From: CAJXYS01 sp913063035
Lineage (GTDB): Bacteria; Pseudomonadota; Alphaproteobacteria; Rhodobacterales; Rhodobacteraceae
Direction of reading: 5' to 3'
Assembly (NCBI RefSeq): GCF_050586465.1
Contig: NZ_JBOCEG010000006.1
Location: forward strand, 62,001-126,000
Length of the DNA stretch: 64,000 nucleotides
Of the stretch, positions 8,207 to 15,973 are shown piece by piece. A program made the position numbers and the translations under genes. Every line of letters starts with the position of its first letter. Within the stretch, counting starts at the first letter, position 1. The notes under the pieces were generated by a model. That model saw only the letters and a list, made by a program, of their open reading frames with translations. It ran no database searches and was not told the origin of the DNA.

Positions 8207-9505
8207 ATGACGGAGACCCGCTTGACCGAGACCGCATCCACCCCCGCCGCCCCCGGCTTCGGCGCGGCGCTGCGCGTCTGGGCGCGGATCGGGGTGCTGT
8301 CCTTTGGCGGGCCGGCCGGCCAGATCGCCCTGATGCACCGCGAGGTGGTGGAGGAACGCGGCTGGCTCGGCGAGGACGAGTTCCTGAACGCGCTCTCCTT
8401 CTCGATGCTGCTGCCGGGCCCCGAGGCGATGCAACTCGCGACCTATGCGGGCTGGCGGCTGCACGGCGTGGCCGGCGGCCTCGCGGCGGGGCTGCTCTTC
8501 GTGCTGCCGGGCGCGGCGGTGGTGCTCGCGCTGGCGGCGCTCTATGCCGCGATCGGCGCGGTTCCGCTGGTTCAGGCGCTTTTCCTCGGGGTGAAGGCGG
8601 CGGTGGTCGTCATCGTGATCGAGGCGCTGCTGAAGGTCGCGCGCCGCGCGCTGAAGGAGCCCGACCGCTGGATGATCGCGGCGCTGGCTTTCGTCGCGAT
8701 CTTCTTTCTCTCCGCGCCGTTTCCGCTGATCGTGGCGCTGGCGGCGCTTTACGGCCTGCTGCGGGGCGGCGATGCCGGGCCCGCAGCCCCGCCGGTGACG
8801 CGGCCGCTCTCGCGCACGCTCGGCACGATCCTGCTGTGGCTCGCGGTCTGGTGGGCGCCGCTCGCGGTGCTCTGGCTGGCGGCCCCCGGCAGCCTGCTGG
8901 TCGAAATCGGGCTCTTCTTCTCGAAACTCGCGGTCGTGACTTTCGGCGGGGCCTACGCGGTGCTGGCCTACATGGCCCAGGACGTGGTCAACGCGCAGGG
9001 CTGGCTGACCGCGGGCGAGATGATGGACGGGCTGGGGCTGGCCGAGACGACGCCCGGCCCGCTGATCCTGGTGACCGAGTTCGTGGGCTTCCTCGCGGCA
9101 GAGAAGGCCGGCGGCCTCGCGCTGGGCCTGGCCGGGGCGGCGGTGACCCTCTGGATGACCTTCGCGCCCTGTTTCCTGTGGATCTTCGCCGGGGCGCCCT
9201 ATGTCGCCGTGATCGCCACGCGGCCGCGGCTCAAGGCGGCGCTTTCGGCGATCACCGCGGCCGTCGTCGGGGTGATCCTCAACCTGTCGATCTGGTTCGC
9301 GCTGCACGTCTTTTTCGGCGAGGTGACCGCCCGCGCCGCCGGGCCGTTCACCCTCTGGACGCCGGACTGGGCGACGCTGGATCCCGGTGCGGTTCTGCTG
9401 GCGCTGGTCGCCGGGGTGCTGTTGCTGTGGCTACGCCTCGGGCTGATCGCGGTGCTCGGCATCTCGGCCCTGCTGGGGGTGGCATGGGCCCTGATCGCGG
9501 GCTGA
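8207..9505 (+). CDS. chrA: Chromate transporter, ChrA family (two-domain)
   Basis: The 432-residue membrane protein has the duplicated CHR structure of ChrA. The first half carries LSFGGPAGQIALMHREVVE and LLPGPEAMQLATYAGW. The second half repeats the pattern with VVTFGGAYAVLAYMAQD and ETTPGPLILVTEFVGF. About ten to twelve membrane segments are expected. Family members export chromate, possibly with sulfate as an antagonist. The ATG at 8207 lies 62 bases after rnpB; a start 18 bases further in is also possible. No adjacent chrB-type regulator was seen. Confidence 0.92.
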   Translation: MTETRLTETASTPAAPGFGAALRVWARIGVLSFGGPAGQIALMHREVVEERGWLGEDEFLNALSFSMLLPGPEAMQLATYAGWRLHGVAGGLAAGLLFVLPGAAVVLALAALYAAIGAVPLVQALFLGVKAAVVVIVIEALLKVARRALKEPDRWMIAALAFVAIFFLSAPFPLIVALAALYGLLRGGDAGPAAPPVTRPLSRTLGTILLWLAVWWAPLAVLWLAAPGSLLVEIGLFFSKLAVVTFGGAYAVLAYMAQDVVNAQGWLTAGEMMDGLGLAETTPGPLILVTEFVGFLAAEKAGGLALGLAGAAVTLWMTFAPCFLWIFAGAPYVAVIATRPRLKAALSAITAAVVGVILNLSIWFALHVFFGEVTARAAGPFTLWTPDWATLDPGAVLLALVAGVLLLWLRLGLIAVLGISALLGVAWALIAG

Positions 9506-9524
9506 GATCATCCCGGTTTTGCGG

Positions 9525-9550
9525 TTGACTCGGGGTCTGAGACGTATAAA
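9525..9550 (+). promoter_or_regulatory. Candidate sigma-70 promoter for rpmG
   Basis: TTGACT at 9525-9530 is a near-consensus -35 element. It is followed at 9545-9550 by TATAAA, the most AT-rich stretch in this GC-rich intergenic region. The 14-base spacing is short, so the true -10 may be the overlapping TAAAAG two bases later (16-base spacing). It lies about 70 bases before the rpmG start and suits a strongly expressed ribosomal gene. It was recognised by eye only. Confidence 0.45.
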
Positions 9551-9616
9551 AGGCGAGGCTCAGATTTCACGGGGCGGCACCGCGTCAGAACGCTTGGTCC
9601 GCCGAAGGAGACAGAC

Positions 9617-9784
9617 ATGGCGAAGCCGACCACGATCAAGATCCGCCTGAACTCCACGGCAGGCACCGGCCACTTTTACGTGACCAAGAAAAACGCACGC
9701 ACCATGACCGAGAAGATGTCGATCAAGAAATACGATCCGGTCGCGCGCAAGCACGTCGAGTACAAGGAAGGCAAGATCAAGTAA
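9617..9784 (+). CDS. rpmG: 50S ribosomal protein L33
   Basis: The 55-codon product begins MAKPTTIKIRLNST and contains GTGHFYVTKKNAR and IKKYDPVARKHVEYKE, a clear L33 sequence. Its length is normal for the family. It lacks the cysteine pairs of the zinc-binding L33 form, so it is the C-minus (zinc-independent) type. A GAAGGAG ribosome binding site precedes the ATG. The gene stands alone between a candidate promoter and a strong rho-independent terminator, so it is probably a monocistronic unit. Confidence 0.97.
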   Translation: MAKPTTIKIRLNSTAGTGHFYVTKKNARTMTEKMSIKKYDPVARKHVEYKEGKIK

Positions 9785-9809
9785 GCCTTCCCTGACCGAG
9801 AGACGGACG

Positions 9810-9845
9810 GGCCGCGCTGGATCGCCAGCGCGGCCCTTTTCTTTT
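9810..9845 (+). terminator. Rho-independent terminator of rpmG
   Basis: An 11-bp perfect stem, GGCCGCGCTGG (9810-9820) with CCAGCGCGGCC (9825-9835), has a 4-base loop. It is followed by CTTTTCTTTT. It sits 25 bases after the rpmG stop and 14 bases before the next gene. Confidence 0.92.
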
Positions 9846-9859
9846 CCGGAGCCTGCCCG

Positions 9860-10369
9860 ATGCCTGCCACCTTGACGCTGCGACCTGCCTCGCCCGCCGA
9901 TATCGCCCGGATCGACGTTCTGCTGGCGCGGTCCTATCCCAAGCTGCTGAAAGCCGACTATCCGCCCTCGGTCCTGGTGACGGCGTTGCCGCTGATTTCC
10001 CGGGCCAGCCCGTCGCTGGTGGCCTCGGGGCGGTACTACCTGGCCGAGGACGCCGAGGGCCGGCTGCTGGGCGCGGGTGGCTGGAGCCTCAAGGCGCCCG
10101 GCGGGGGCGGCGTGACGCCGGGCACCGCCCATATGCGGCACGTGGCGACCGATCCCGCGGCCCTGCGCCGGGGCGTCGGGCGGGCGCTGATGGACGAGAT
10201 CGCGGCCGCGGCCGGTCGGGCCGGGGCAGAGCGGCTCGACTGCCTGTCGACCCGGACGGCGGTGGCGTTCTACCGGGCGATGGGCTTCGATACGCTGGGC
10301 GCCGTGGAGGTCACGCTCCGCCCCGGGATCGTCTTCCCGGCGGTGCGGATGCTGCGCGCGCTGTCATAA
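9860..10369 (+). CDS. GNAT-family N-acetyltransferase
   Basis: The 169-residue protein has the GNAT fold layout. An N-terminal substrate region (LRPASPADIARID) is followed by the acetyl-CoA-binding segment HVATDPAALRRGVGRALMDE near residues 93-112, matching motif A (R/Q-x-x-G-x-G/A). VAFYRAMGFDTLGAVEVTL comes near the C-terminus. The substrate cannot be told from sequence. It is preceded by the rpmG terminator, so it needs its own promoter, and it is convergent with the Bax inhibitor gene. Confidence 0.85.
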   Translation: MPATLTLRPASPADIARIDVLLARSYPKLLKADYPPSVLVTALPLISRASPSLVASGRYYLAEDAEGRLLGAGGWSLKAPGGGGVTPGTAHMRHVATDPAALRRGVGRALMDEIAAAAGRAGAERLDCLSTRTAVAFYRAMGFDTLGAVEVTLRPGIVFPAVRMLRALS

Positions 10370-10396
10370 AAAAGGGGCCGGCGCTGTGCCGGCCCC
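10368..10396 (-). terminator. Rho-independent terminator of the Bax inhibitor-1 gene
   Basis: On the minus strand, GGGGCCGGC pairs with GCCGGCCCC around a 5-base loop (10374-10396). It is followed by a run of six T, which corresponds to the A-run at 10368-10373. The A-run overlaps the TAA stop of the convergent GNAT gene. The plus-strand side lacks a T-run, so it is oriented for the minus-strand gene. Confidence 0.85.
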
Positions 10397-10431
10397 GAGA
10401 TGCACCTTTGTCTGCTGCGCCGCGCGCCGCG

Positions 10432-11157
10432 TCACTCCTGCGTCGCGCCGAGGAAGTGCAGCAGGAACATGAACATGTTCAGGAAGTCGAGATAGAGGCG
10501 CAGCGCACCCATGATCGCCGACTTGCCGAGCCATTCCTGGTCGCCATGAGCGGCGTGCTGGATGTACTCGTTCTTGATGCTCTGCGTGTCGTAGGCCGTC
10601 AGGCCGGCGAAGATCAGAACACCGAGCGCCGATACCGCGAACATCACCGCCTCGGACTGGAGGAAGAGGTTCACGATGGACGCCACGATAAGGCCGATCA
10701 CGCCCATGATCAGGAACGAGCCCCAGCCGCTGATGTCCTTCTTGGTCGTGTAGCCGTAGAGGCTGAGACCGGCGAAGGCGATCGCGGTGACCAGGAAGGT
10801 CTGGGCGATGGAGATGCCCGTGTAGATCGCGAAGATCGAACTGATCGACAGCCCCATCAGGGCTGCGAAGCCCCAGAACACGGCCTGCGCGGTGGCGGCC
10901 GACAGGCGATTGATCATCGCGCTGAAGGCAAAAACGACGATAAGCGGGGCGAAGATCACCAGCCACTTGATCGGGGAACCGAAGATCGCCGCGAGCATCG
11001 CCTCGTTGGTGCCGACCGCATAGGCAACGCCCCCGGTGATGAGCATGGCCACGGACATCAGCCCGTAGACCTTGTTCATATAGGCCCGCAGGCCCTCGTC
11101 GATCTGAGCAGTCCGGGCGCCGACGCCCTCGCGCCGGATCGTCTCGAACTCAGCCAT
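10432..11157 (-). CDS. Bax inhibitor-1/YccA family membrane protein
   Basis: The 241-residue product has seven predicted membrane segments and family-like features, including LRAYMNKVYGLMSVAMLITG near residue 22 and YDTQSIKN near residue 183. The C-terminal run LRLYLDFLNMFMFLLHFLG is typical of BI-1/YccA proteins. Family members act as pH-sensitive calcium leak channels or as modulators of membrane proteases such as FtsH; which applies here is unknown. The start at 11157 is preceded by GGAGAGGAAAG, an excellent ribosome binding site, and is preferred over an upstream in-frame start. A terminator follows the gene. Confidence 0.9.
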   Translation of the reverse strand: MAEFETIRREGVGARTAQIDEGLRAYMNKVYGLMSVAMLITGGVAYAVGTNEAMLAAIFGSPIKWLVIFAPLIVVFAFSAMINRLSAATAQAVFWGFAALMGLSISSIFAIYTGISIAQTFLVTAIAFAGLSLYGYTTKKDISGWGSFLIMGVIGLIVASIVNLFLQSEAVMFAVSALGVLIFAGLTAYDTQSIKNEYIQHAAHGDQEWLGKSAIMGALRLYLDFLNMFMFLLHFLGATQE

Positions 11158-11275
11158 TGCTTTCCTCTCCTTACTTGACCCATCGGCTTCCGCGGGGGAT
11201 CGCGGAGACCTTGGAACAAATATCGGCAAGCATGGCCAAGTTTTCAAGCTTAACCGGTGCGGCAAATGCCCATTT

Positions 11276-11485
11276 TTAGCGGTGCGCGGGCACGTCCCAG
11301 ATCGGGCGGCGGATTTCCCGGTGCACGTCGCGCTCGGTCAGGCCGATATCCTTGAGCGCCGCAGCATCGAGCGCGGCGAGCGCCCGGCGCTGGCGCCAGG
11401 TGGCGTGGATGCTGCGCAGCGTGTCGACAAGCGACCGGCGCCGCAGGGGGCGGGACTGTGTGAAGGTGTGGCTGTGAAGGGTCAT
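11276..11485 (-). CDS. DUF1127 small protein
   Basis: The 69-residue protein ends in the DUF1127 signature: TWRQRRALAALDAAALKDIG then LTERDV. This is an arginine-rich helix-turn-helix-like element common in Rhodobacterales and Rhizobiales. DUF1127 proteins have been linked to RNA turnover and phosphate or carbon responses in Agrobacterium, and small ones in Rhodobacter have been tied to stress RNA control. The role here is inferred only by family. The ATG at 11485 is chosen over an upstream TTG because it has a GCGGAA element at suitable distance. It is divergent from the LysR gene across a region with two LysR-type boxes. Confidence 0.85.
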   Translation of the reverse strand: MTLHSHTFTQSRPLRRRSLVDTLRSIHATWRQRRALAALDAAALKDIGLTERDVHREIRRPIWDVPAHR

Positions 11486-11532
11486 GGCCGGTTCCGCGAT
11501 ATGTCTCAAACGTGATGGGTCAGAAGGTTTGC

Positions 11533-11547
11533 ATCAGGATGCTTGAT
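11533..11547. promoter_or_regulatory. Candidate LysR operator box 1
   Basis: ATCAGGATGCTTGAT is a dyad (ATCA-N7-TGAT) with the classic T-N11-A spacing of LysR-family operators. It lies in the DUF1127/LysR divergent region. A closely similar 15-mer occurs 67 bases downstream. Confidence 0.5.
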
Positions 11548-11599
11548 GTATCTGGCAGTTTGTGGTCCATATGTGAAATGAATGTTTTTGGTCCCATTC

Positions 11600-11614
11600 A
11601 TCAGGATTCGTGAT
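11600..11614. promoter_or_regulatory. Candidate LysR operator box 2, touching the lysR start codon
   Basis: ATCAGGATTCGTGAT shares the ATCA-N7-TGAT dyad and 12 of 15 bases with box 1. It ends directly before the chosen LysR ATG at 11615. This position suggests autorepression, or it may mean that the true start is further downstream (an in-frame ATG lies at codon 7). Confidence 0.45.
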
Positions 11615-12469
11615 ATGGCGCGCAATCTCGACATGACCTCGCTCCGCTCTTTCGTCACCGTCGCCGAGGCAGGCGGCGTGACCCGGGCCGCGAGCTTTCT
11701 CAACCTGACGCAATCGGCGGTCTCGATGCAGCTCAAGCGGCTGGAAGAGGCCCTCGATCAGAAGCTGCTCGACCGCAGCGCGCGGCGGATCGCGCTGACC
11801 GCGGCGGGCGAACAGCTGCTCAGCTACGGCAAGCGCATCCTTGACCTGAACGACGAGGCCTATGCGCGCCTGACCCATCACGAGTTCGAGGGCGAGATGG
11901 TGCTCGGCGTGCCGGACGACATCGTCTATCCCTACATCCCGCGGGTCCTGCAGCGCTTCGCGGCCGAGTACCCGCGCGTCAAGGTGCACCTGATCTCGTC
12001 CTACACGCGGCGTCTGAAAGACATGTTCGGGCGCGGCGAATGCGACGTGATCCTGACCACCGAGGAAGGCTGCGACAGCGGCGGCGAAACGCTGGACCGC
12101 CGGCCGCTCGTCTGGATGGGTGCGCCGGAGGGCGTCGCCTGGAAGGCGCGGCCGCTTCGGCTGGCCTTCGAGCATGGCTGCATCTTCCGCCGCACCGCCG
12201 AGGCGTCGCTCGATGCCGCGGGCATCCCCTGGGAAATGGCCGTCGAATCGGACCGGAGCCGGTCCGTCGAGGCAAGCGTGACCGCCGACCTGGCGGTCCA
12301 TGCGGGCGTGGCGGGAACGACGCCGCCCTATATCGAGGTGATCGAGCATGGCGGCGCGCTGCCCGACCTCGGCCAGACACGGATCAACCTCTATGGCGGC
12401 GGCCTGCGCGGCGAGGGGCTGCGCCAGGCGCTGGCGGGCATGGTGCGCCAGGCCTACACCCAGGGCTGA
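11615..12469 (+). CDS. LysR-family transcriptional regulator
   Basis: The 284-residue protein has an N-terminal winged helix-turn-helix (about residues 5-64, with TRAASFLNLTQSAVSMQLKR). A LysR substrate-binding domain begins near LGVPDDIVYPYIPRVLQRF. The length is slightly short for the family but normal for this subgroup. It is divergent from the DUF1127 gene and convergent with the quinone oxidoreductase gene. The two T-N11-A boxes upstream suggest that it regulates itself and DUF1127. Its ligand is unknown. Confidence 0.9.
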   Translation: MARNLDMTSLRSFVTVAEAGGVTRAASFLNLTQSAVSMQLKRLEEALDQKLLDRSARRIALTAAGEQLLSYGKRILDLNDEAYARLTHHEFEGEMVLGVPDDIVYPYIPRVLQRFAAEYPRVKVHLISSYTRRLKDMFGRGECDVILTTEEGCDSGGETLDRRPLVWMGAPEGVAWKARPLRLAFEHGCIFRRTAEASLDAAGIPWEMAVESDRSRSVEASVTADLAVHAGVAGTTPPYIEVIEHGGALPDLGQTRINLYGGGLRGEGLRQALAGMVRQAYTQG

Positions 12470-12486
12470 GCCGCCGGGCGGCTCAG
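12466..12486. terminator. Convergent hairpin spanning two stop codons
   Basis: CTGAGCCGCC (12466-12475) and GGCGGCTCAG (12477-12486) form a perfect palindrome with one central base. It covers the stop codon of lysR and the stop codon of the convergent oxidoreductase gene. No T-run follows on either strand, so a factor-independent terminator role is only possible, not shown. Confidence 0.45.
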
Positions 12487-13442
12487 GGCGCCACGACGAC
12501 CTTGCCGGTGGATTTCCGCGCGCGCAGCAACTCCAGCGCCTCGCCCGCACGGGCGAGCGGCAGGACATGGCTCACATGGGGGCGCAGCTTTCCCTCGGCA
12601 TACCAGCCCATGAGCTCCGCCAGGCTTTCGGTCAGGACGTCGGGGCGGAATCTCAGGTAGCCGCCCCAGTAGAGCCCGATCACCGTCAGGTTCTTGACCA
12701 GCAGGATATTGGCCGGGATCTGCGGCACGTCACCGCTGGCGAAGCCCATGGGAATGAGCCGTGCCTCGGGGTTGCAGGCCCGGAGCGCGGCCTTGAACTG
12801 GTCCCCGCCGACCGGGTCGTAGACCACGTCGGCGCCCCCCAGCGCCTTGACCGCCGCGCGGATGTCGTCGCGGTCGCTGTCGATCAGGTGATCGGCGCCG
12901 GCCTTGGCGGCGACCTTCAGCTTCTCGGCGCCCCGCGCCACGGCGATGACGCGCGCGCCCATCAGCTTGCCAAGCTCCACCGCCGTCAGCCCCACGCCGC
13001 CGGCGGCCCCCAGCACCAGCAGCGTTTCGCCCGCCGCCAGGCGGGCCCGGTGCGCAAGCGCCACGTGGCCGGTCCCATAGGCCACCTGGAAGGCGGCGGC
13101 GTCTTCGAAGGGCATGGGGTCGGGCAGGGGAACGCAGCGCGCGGCCGGGAAGCAGCCCATCTCTGCCAGCCCGCCCTGGCCCGAGAAGACCGCGACCCGC
13201 GTGCCGATGGCGGGCCGATCGACCCCGTCGCCCTGCGCCTCGACCGTGCCGGCGATCTCCATGCCCGGCACGAAGGGCAGCGGCGGCGTGTCCTGGTAGC
13301 GCCCCTCGATCATCAGAAGATCGGCGAAGTTCAGCCCGCAGGCGGCGATCCGGACCAGCACCTCGCCGGGGCCCGGGCGCGGTGCGGGGCGGTCCGCCAG
13401 CGCGGGCGGCACGGCATGGTCGCTTGCCAGGAAAACCTGCAT
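12483..13442 (-). CDS. Zinc-free MDR-family NADPH:quinone oxidoreductase
   Basis: The 319-residue protein is a medium-chain dehydrogenase/reductase of the quinone oxidoreductase type. It has a GroES-like N-terminal domain (PGPGEVLVRIAACGLNFADLL near residue 24) and a nucleotide-binding Rossmann segment LVLGAAGGVGLTAVELGK near residue 142. It lacks the structural zinc cysteines of alcohol dehydrogenases, as expected for quinone reductases. It would reduce quinones or enoyl compounds with NADPH. Downstream it is convergent with lysR, with which it shares a hairpin at the stop codons. Confidence 0.85.
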   Translation of the reverse strand: MQVFLASDHAVPPALADRPAPRPGPGEVLVRIAACGLNFADLLMIEGRYQDTPPLPFVPGMEIAGTVEAQGDGVDRPAIGTRVAVFSGQGGLAEMGCFPAARCVPLPDPMPFEDAAAFQVAYGTGHVALAHRARLAAGETLLVLGAAGGVGLTAVELGKLMGARVIAVARGAEKLKVAAKAGADHLIDSDRDDIRAAVKALGGADVVYDPVGGDQFKAALRACNPEARLIPMGFASGDVPQIPANILLVKNLTVIGLYWGGYLRFRPDVLTESLAELMGWYAEGKLRPHVSHVLPLARAGEALELLRARKSTGKVVVAP

Positions 13443-13677
13443 GTCTTCGTCGTCTCCGTCGTTTCGCGCCGAGCCTATCCCGTGCCCGCGGCCGGGCCAA
13501 GCGCCGCCCGGGGACAGCCGCGCCGGATAGGCCTCGCTTTATGCGGGCAAAGCGTTTACCATTTGATCAGTATACGTTGCATTTTCCCGGGCATCCTGCG
13601 ATTTATGCAAGTTGCGTAACGTGGTGCCCCGTGCGCGTCCGTCTCGGGGCGTATCTGGCAAGTTGGCGGAGTCTGCC

Positions 13678-13770
13678 ATGACGAACGAAAAACAAGCACA
13701 ACCGGGCTTTCGCCGCTCTCGCGCAGTCACTCGGGCGCAGGCAGGGCCAAAGGTGGAGGATATCGCATGA
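13678..13770 (+). CDS. Possible 30-codon leader ORF coupled to the XRE regulator
   Basis: Within the 324-base stretch between the oxidoreductase start (13442) and the XRE start (13767) there is one plausible small reading frame. It starts with ATG at 13678 behind GGCGGAG and ends with TGA at 13768-13770, overlapping the regulator start as ATGA. The product would be MTNEKQAQPGFRRSR followed by 15 further residues, with no recognised family. The arrangement suggests translational coupling or a regulatory upstream ORF. The rest of the gap (13443-13677) has an AT-richer patch near 13555-13620 that may hold promoters, but no clear motif. Existence as a protein is unproven. Confidence 0.4.
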   Translation: MTNEKQAQPGFRRSRAVTRAQAGPKVEDIA

Positions 13771-14156
13771 AGCACCCCGTGGACGTACATGTCGGCAAGC
13801 GTATTCGGCACCGGCGCTGGATGGTCGGGATGACCCAGCAGCAGCTCGCCGAGCGCGTCGGCATCAAGTTCCAGCAGATCCAGAAATACGAGACCGGGAT
13901 GAACCGGGTCAGCGCCTCGCGCCTCTGGGATATCGCGCATGCGCTCGAGGTGCCCGTCAGCTTCTTCTTCGAAGGGCTCGGCGAAGAGGCCGAGGCCGGC
14001 ACGGCGGAAATCTCGAAACCCGCGGCCGGCGGCCAGCAGGGGGATCTCCTTGCCGACAAGGAGGCGCTGGAACTGGTCCGTTCCTATTACGCGATCCCGG
14101 AAAACCAGCGGCGCCGGCTGTTCGACCTGGCGCGCGTGCTCAGCGACGTCGCCTGA
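13767..14156 (+). CDS. XRE-family transcriptional regulator, PraR/PhrR-like
   Basis: The 129-residue protein has an N-terminal Cro/C1-type helix-turn-helix (about residues 8-65). Segments such as HVGKRIRHRRWMVGMTQQQL, FQQIQKYETGMNRVSASRLW and VPVSFFFEGL closely resemble the rhizobial PraR/PhrR regulators as I remember them. In those species the family controls quorum sensing, biofilm and attachment genes; that role is not shown here. GGAGG precedes the ATG, and the start overlaps the stop of the possible leader ORF. The C-terminal EALELVRSYYAIPENQRRRL helix is also typical. Confidence 0.87.
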   Translation: MKHPVDVHVGKRIRHRRWMVGMTQQQLAERVGIKFQQIQKYETGMNRVSASRLWDIAHALEVPVSFFFEGLGEEAEAGTAEISKPAAGGQQGDLLADKEALELVRSYYAIPENQRRRLFDLARVLSDVA

Positions 14157-14231
14157 GCGCCACCGAGAGTTGACGGCCCCGCCGGGTCATGGAATTGGGG
14201 GGACGAGCCCAGGCATGCCGGCGGGTCCGCG

Positions 14232-15041
14232 ATGAATCCTTTCGATGAAACCGAACGCGCGGCGGTGATCGCCACCGCCCACGCCCTGGCCGACGCGGCC
14301 CGGCCAGAGACCCTGCGCCATTTTCGCAGCGCCGCGCTGGAGGCCGACAACAAGCATGCCAGCGGCTTCGACCCGGTGACCGCCGCCGACCGCGAGGCCG
14401 AGTCGCGCATGCGCGCGCTGCTGGCCGAACACCGGCCGCGTGACGGCATCCTTGGCGAGGAGTTCGGAGCCTCCGGGGGCGACAGCGGCCTGACCTGGGT
14501 TCTGGACCCGATCGACGGCACGCGCGCCTTCATCAGCGGCACGCCGACCTGGGGTGTCCTGGTCGCGCTGAGCGGGGTGGACGGGCCGCTCTACGGCGTG
14601 ATCGACCAGCCCTTTATCGGCGAGCGCTTCGCGGGCGGGCTCGGCGAGGCCTGGACGAACGGCCCGCAGGGCCGCCACCCCCTTGCGACGCGCGCGACCA
14701 CCGAGCTGTCGCGGGCCACGCTCTTCACCACCTTTCCCGAGATCGGCAGCGCCGCCGAGGCACACGCCTTCCACGACCTGGCCGGCCGGGTGCGCCTGAC
14801 CCGCTACGGGATCGACTGCTACGCCTACGCGCTGCTCGCGCTGGGTCAGGTGGACCTCGTGGTCGAGGCCGGTCTGCAACCCTACGATATCCACGCGCCG
14901 ATCGCCGTGATCGAGGCCGCGGGCGGCCTGGTGACGGACTGGCAGGGCGGGCCGGCGCATCAGGGGGGCAGGGTGCTCGCGGCCGCGAACCCCGCGATCC
15001 ACGCCGCCGCGCTCGCGGTGTTGTCGCGCGCCGGAGCCTAG
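14232..15041 (+). CDS. hisN: Inositol monophosphatase-family histidinol-phosphatase (HisN type)
   Basis: The 269-residue enzyme belongs to the magnesium-dependent inositol monophosphatase superfamily. Metal-binding motifs are GEEFG near residue 75, WVLDPIDGTRAFISGTP near residue 91 and the C-terminal YDIHAPIAVIEAAGG near residue 218. The DGTRAFISG variant is typical of HisN, the histidinol-phosphate phosphatase of actinobacteria and many alphaproteobacteria. Inositol or nucleotide phosphatase activity remains possible. The stop codon overlaps that of the convergent hydrolase gene by four bases. Confidence 0.8.
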   Translation: MNPFDETERAAVIATAHALADAARPETLRHFRSAALEADNKHASGFDPVTAADREAESRMRALLAEHRPRDGILGEEFGASGGDSGLTWVLDPIDGTRAFISGTPTWGVLVALSGVDGPLYGVIDQPFIGERFAGGLGEAWTNGPQGRHPLATRATTELSRATLFTTFPEIGSAAEAHAFHDLAGRVRLTRYGIDCYAYALLALGQVDLVVEAGLQPYDIHAPIAVIEAAGGLVTDWQGGPAHQGGRVLAAANPAIHAAALAVLSRAGA

Positions 15042-15970
15042 CCGCCCGTTCCGAAAAACGCGTCGAGCGCAGCGAAGATACGCCGCCGGATCGCGGGCGT
15101 TTCCATCAGCACCTCGTGCTGTCCGCCGGCCAGGGTCTCCAGCCGGCCGCCGGGCCAGCTTGCCATCCGCCGCCGGACGGCCGGGATGCTGACGATCTTC
15201 TCGTCGCTGCCGATCCAGGTGAGCGCCGGCACCGCCGGCGCGGGCAGGCGGGCCATGATCGCCACCTCGCGCAGCGCCTCGTTGAGCCAGTGCAGCGTCG
15301 GCCCCCCGATCACCATGTCCGGATGCGCCGCCATCTGCGCGCGCATGTAGTCCCACATCTCGCGGTCCGAGGTCAGGGTATTGCCCTCGAAGGCGCTGGA
15401 GAACACGTAGTTCCGCGCCTCGGTGCCGGGCACCAGCCGGTCGCTCAGCCCGAGCGGCCGGCTCAGCCCGCTGACCGCCCAGGCGACGGGGCGCATCGGC
15501 GGCGCGATCTCGATGCCCCACATCGGCCCGGTGAAGGCCGCGCGGTCCACCGCGAGGCCCTCGCGCAGCGCCCGGAGCCCGATGCACCCGCCCATGGAAT
15601 GGGCGAGCAGGTACCAGGGTTTCGGCAGGCCGGCGGCCTCGGCGGCGCGCACCAGGGCCCGCACGTCGCGCTGGTAGTCCCTGAAACGGTGCACGTGCCC
15701 CGGGCCCGGGTCGTCGATGAGACGGTCGGCCATCCCCTGTCCGCGCCAGTCGACCGTGGCCGTCGCGAAGCCGAGCGCGCCGAGCGCACCCGCCGCGCGG
15801 CCGTATTTCTCGATGAACTCCGTGCGCCCCGGGAAGATCAGCACCGTGCCGCGCGGGCCGTCGGGCCAGAACCCCGCGCGGATCTGCACACCGTCCTCGG
15901 TGCGCAGCCAGTAGGCCGCGCCGCCCGGGGGGGCGTCGGCGACCGCCTCGTGCAGCGGCGCCGGGTCCAT
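15038..15970 (-). CDS. Alpha/beta hydrolase, lysophospholipase/monoacylglycerol lipase-like
   Basis: The 310-residue protein has the alpha/beta hydrolase features RGTVLIFPGRTEFIEKYG near residue 40 and DWRGQGMADR near residue 74. The nucleophile elbow AHSMGG lies near residue 123, and a late GGQHEVLME supplies the catalytic histidine near residue 283. This set matches the PldB/YheT-like Hydrolase_4 group of lysophospholipases and monoglyceride lipases. No signal peptide is present, so a cytosolic or inner-membrane lipid substrate is likely. It lies 3 bases after the SCP2 gene on the same strand. Confidence 0.83.
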   Translation of the reverse strand: MDPAPLHEAVADAPPGGAAYWLRTEDGVQIRAGFWPDGPRGTVLIFPGRTEFIEKYGRAAGALGALGFATATVDWRGQGMADRLIDDPGPGHVHRFRDYQRDVRALVRAAEAAGLPKPWYLLAHSMGGCIGLRALREGLAVDRAAFTGPMWGIEIAPPMRPVAWAVSGLSRPLGLSDRLVPGTEARNYVFSSAFEGNTLTSDREMWDYMRAQMAAHPDMVIGGPTLHWLNEALREVAIMARLPAPAVPALTWIGSDEKIVSIPAVRRRMASWPGGRLETLAGGQHEVLMETPAIRRRIFAALDAFFGTGG

Positions 15971-15973
15971 CGC

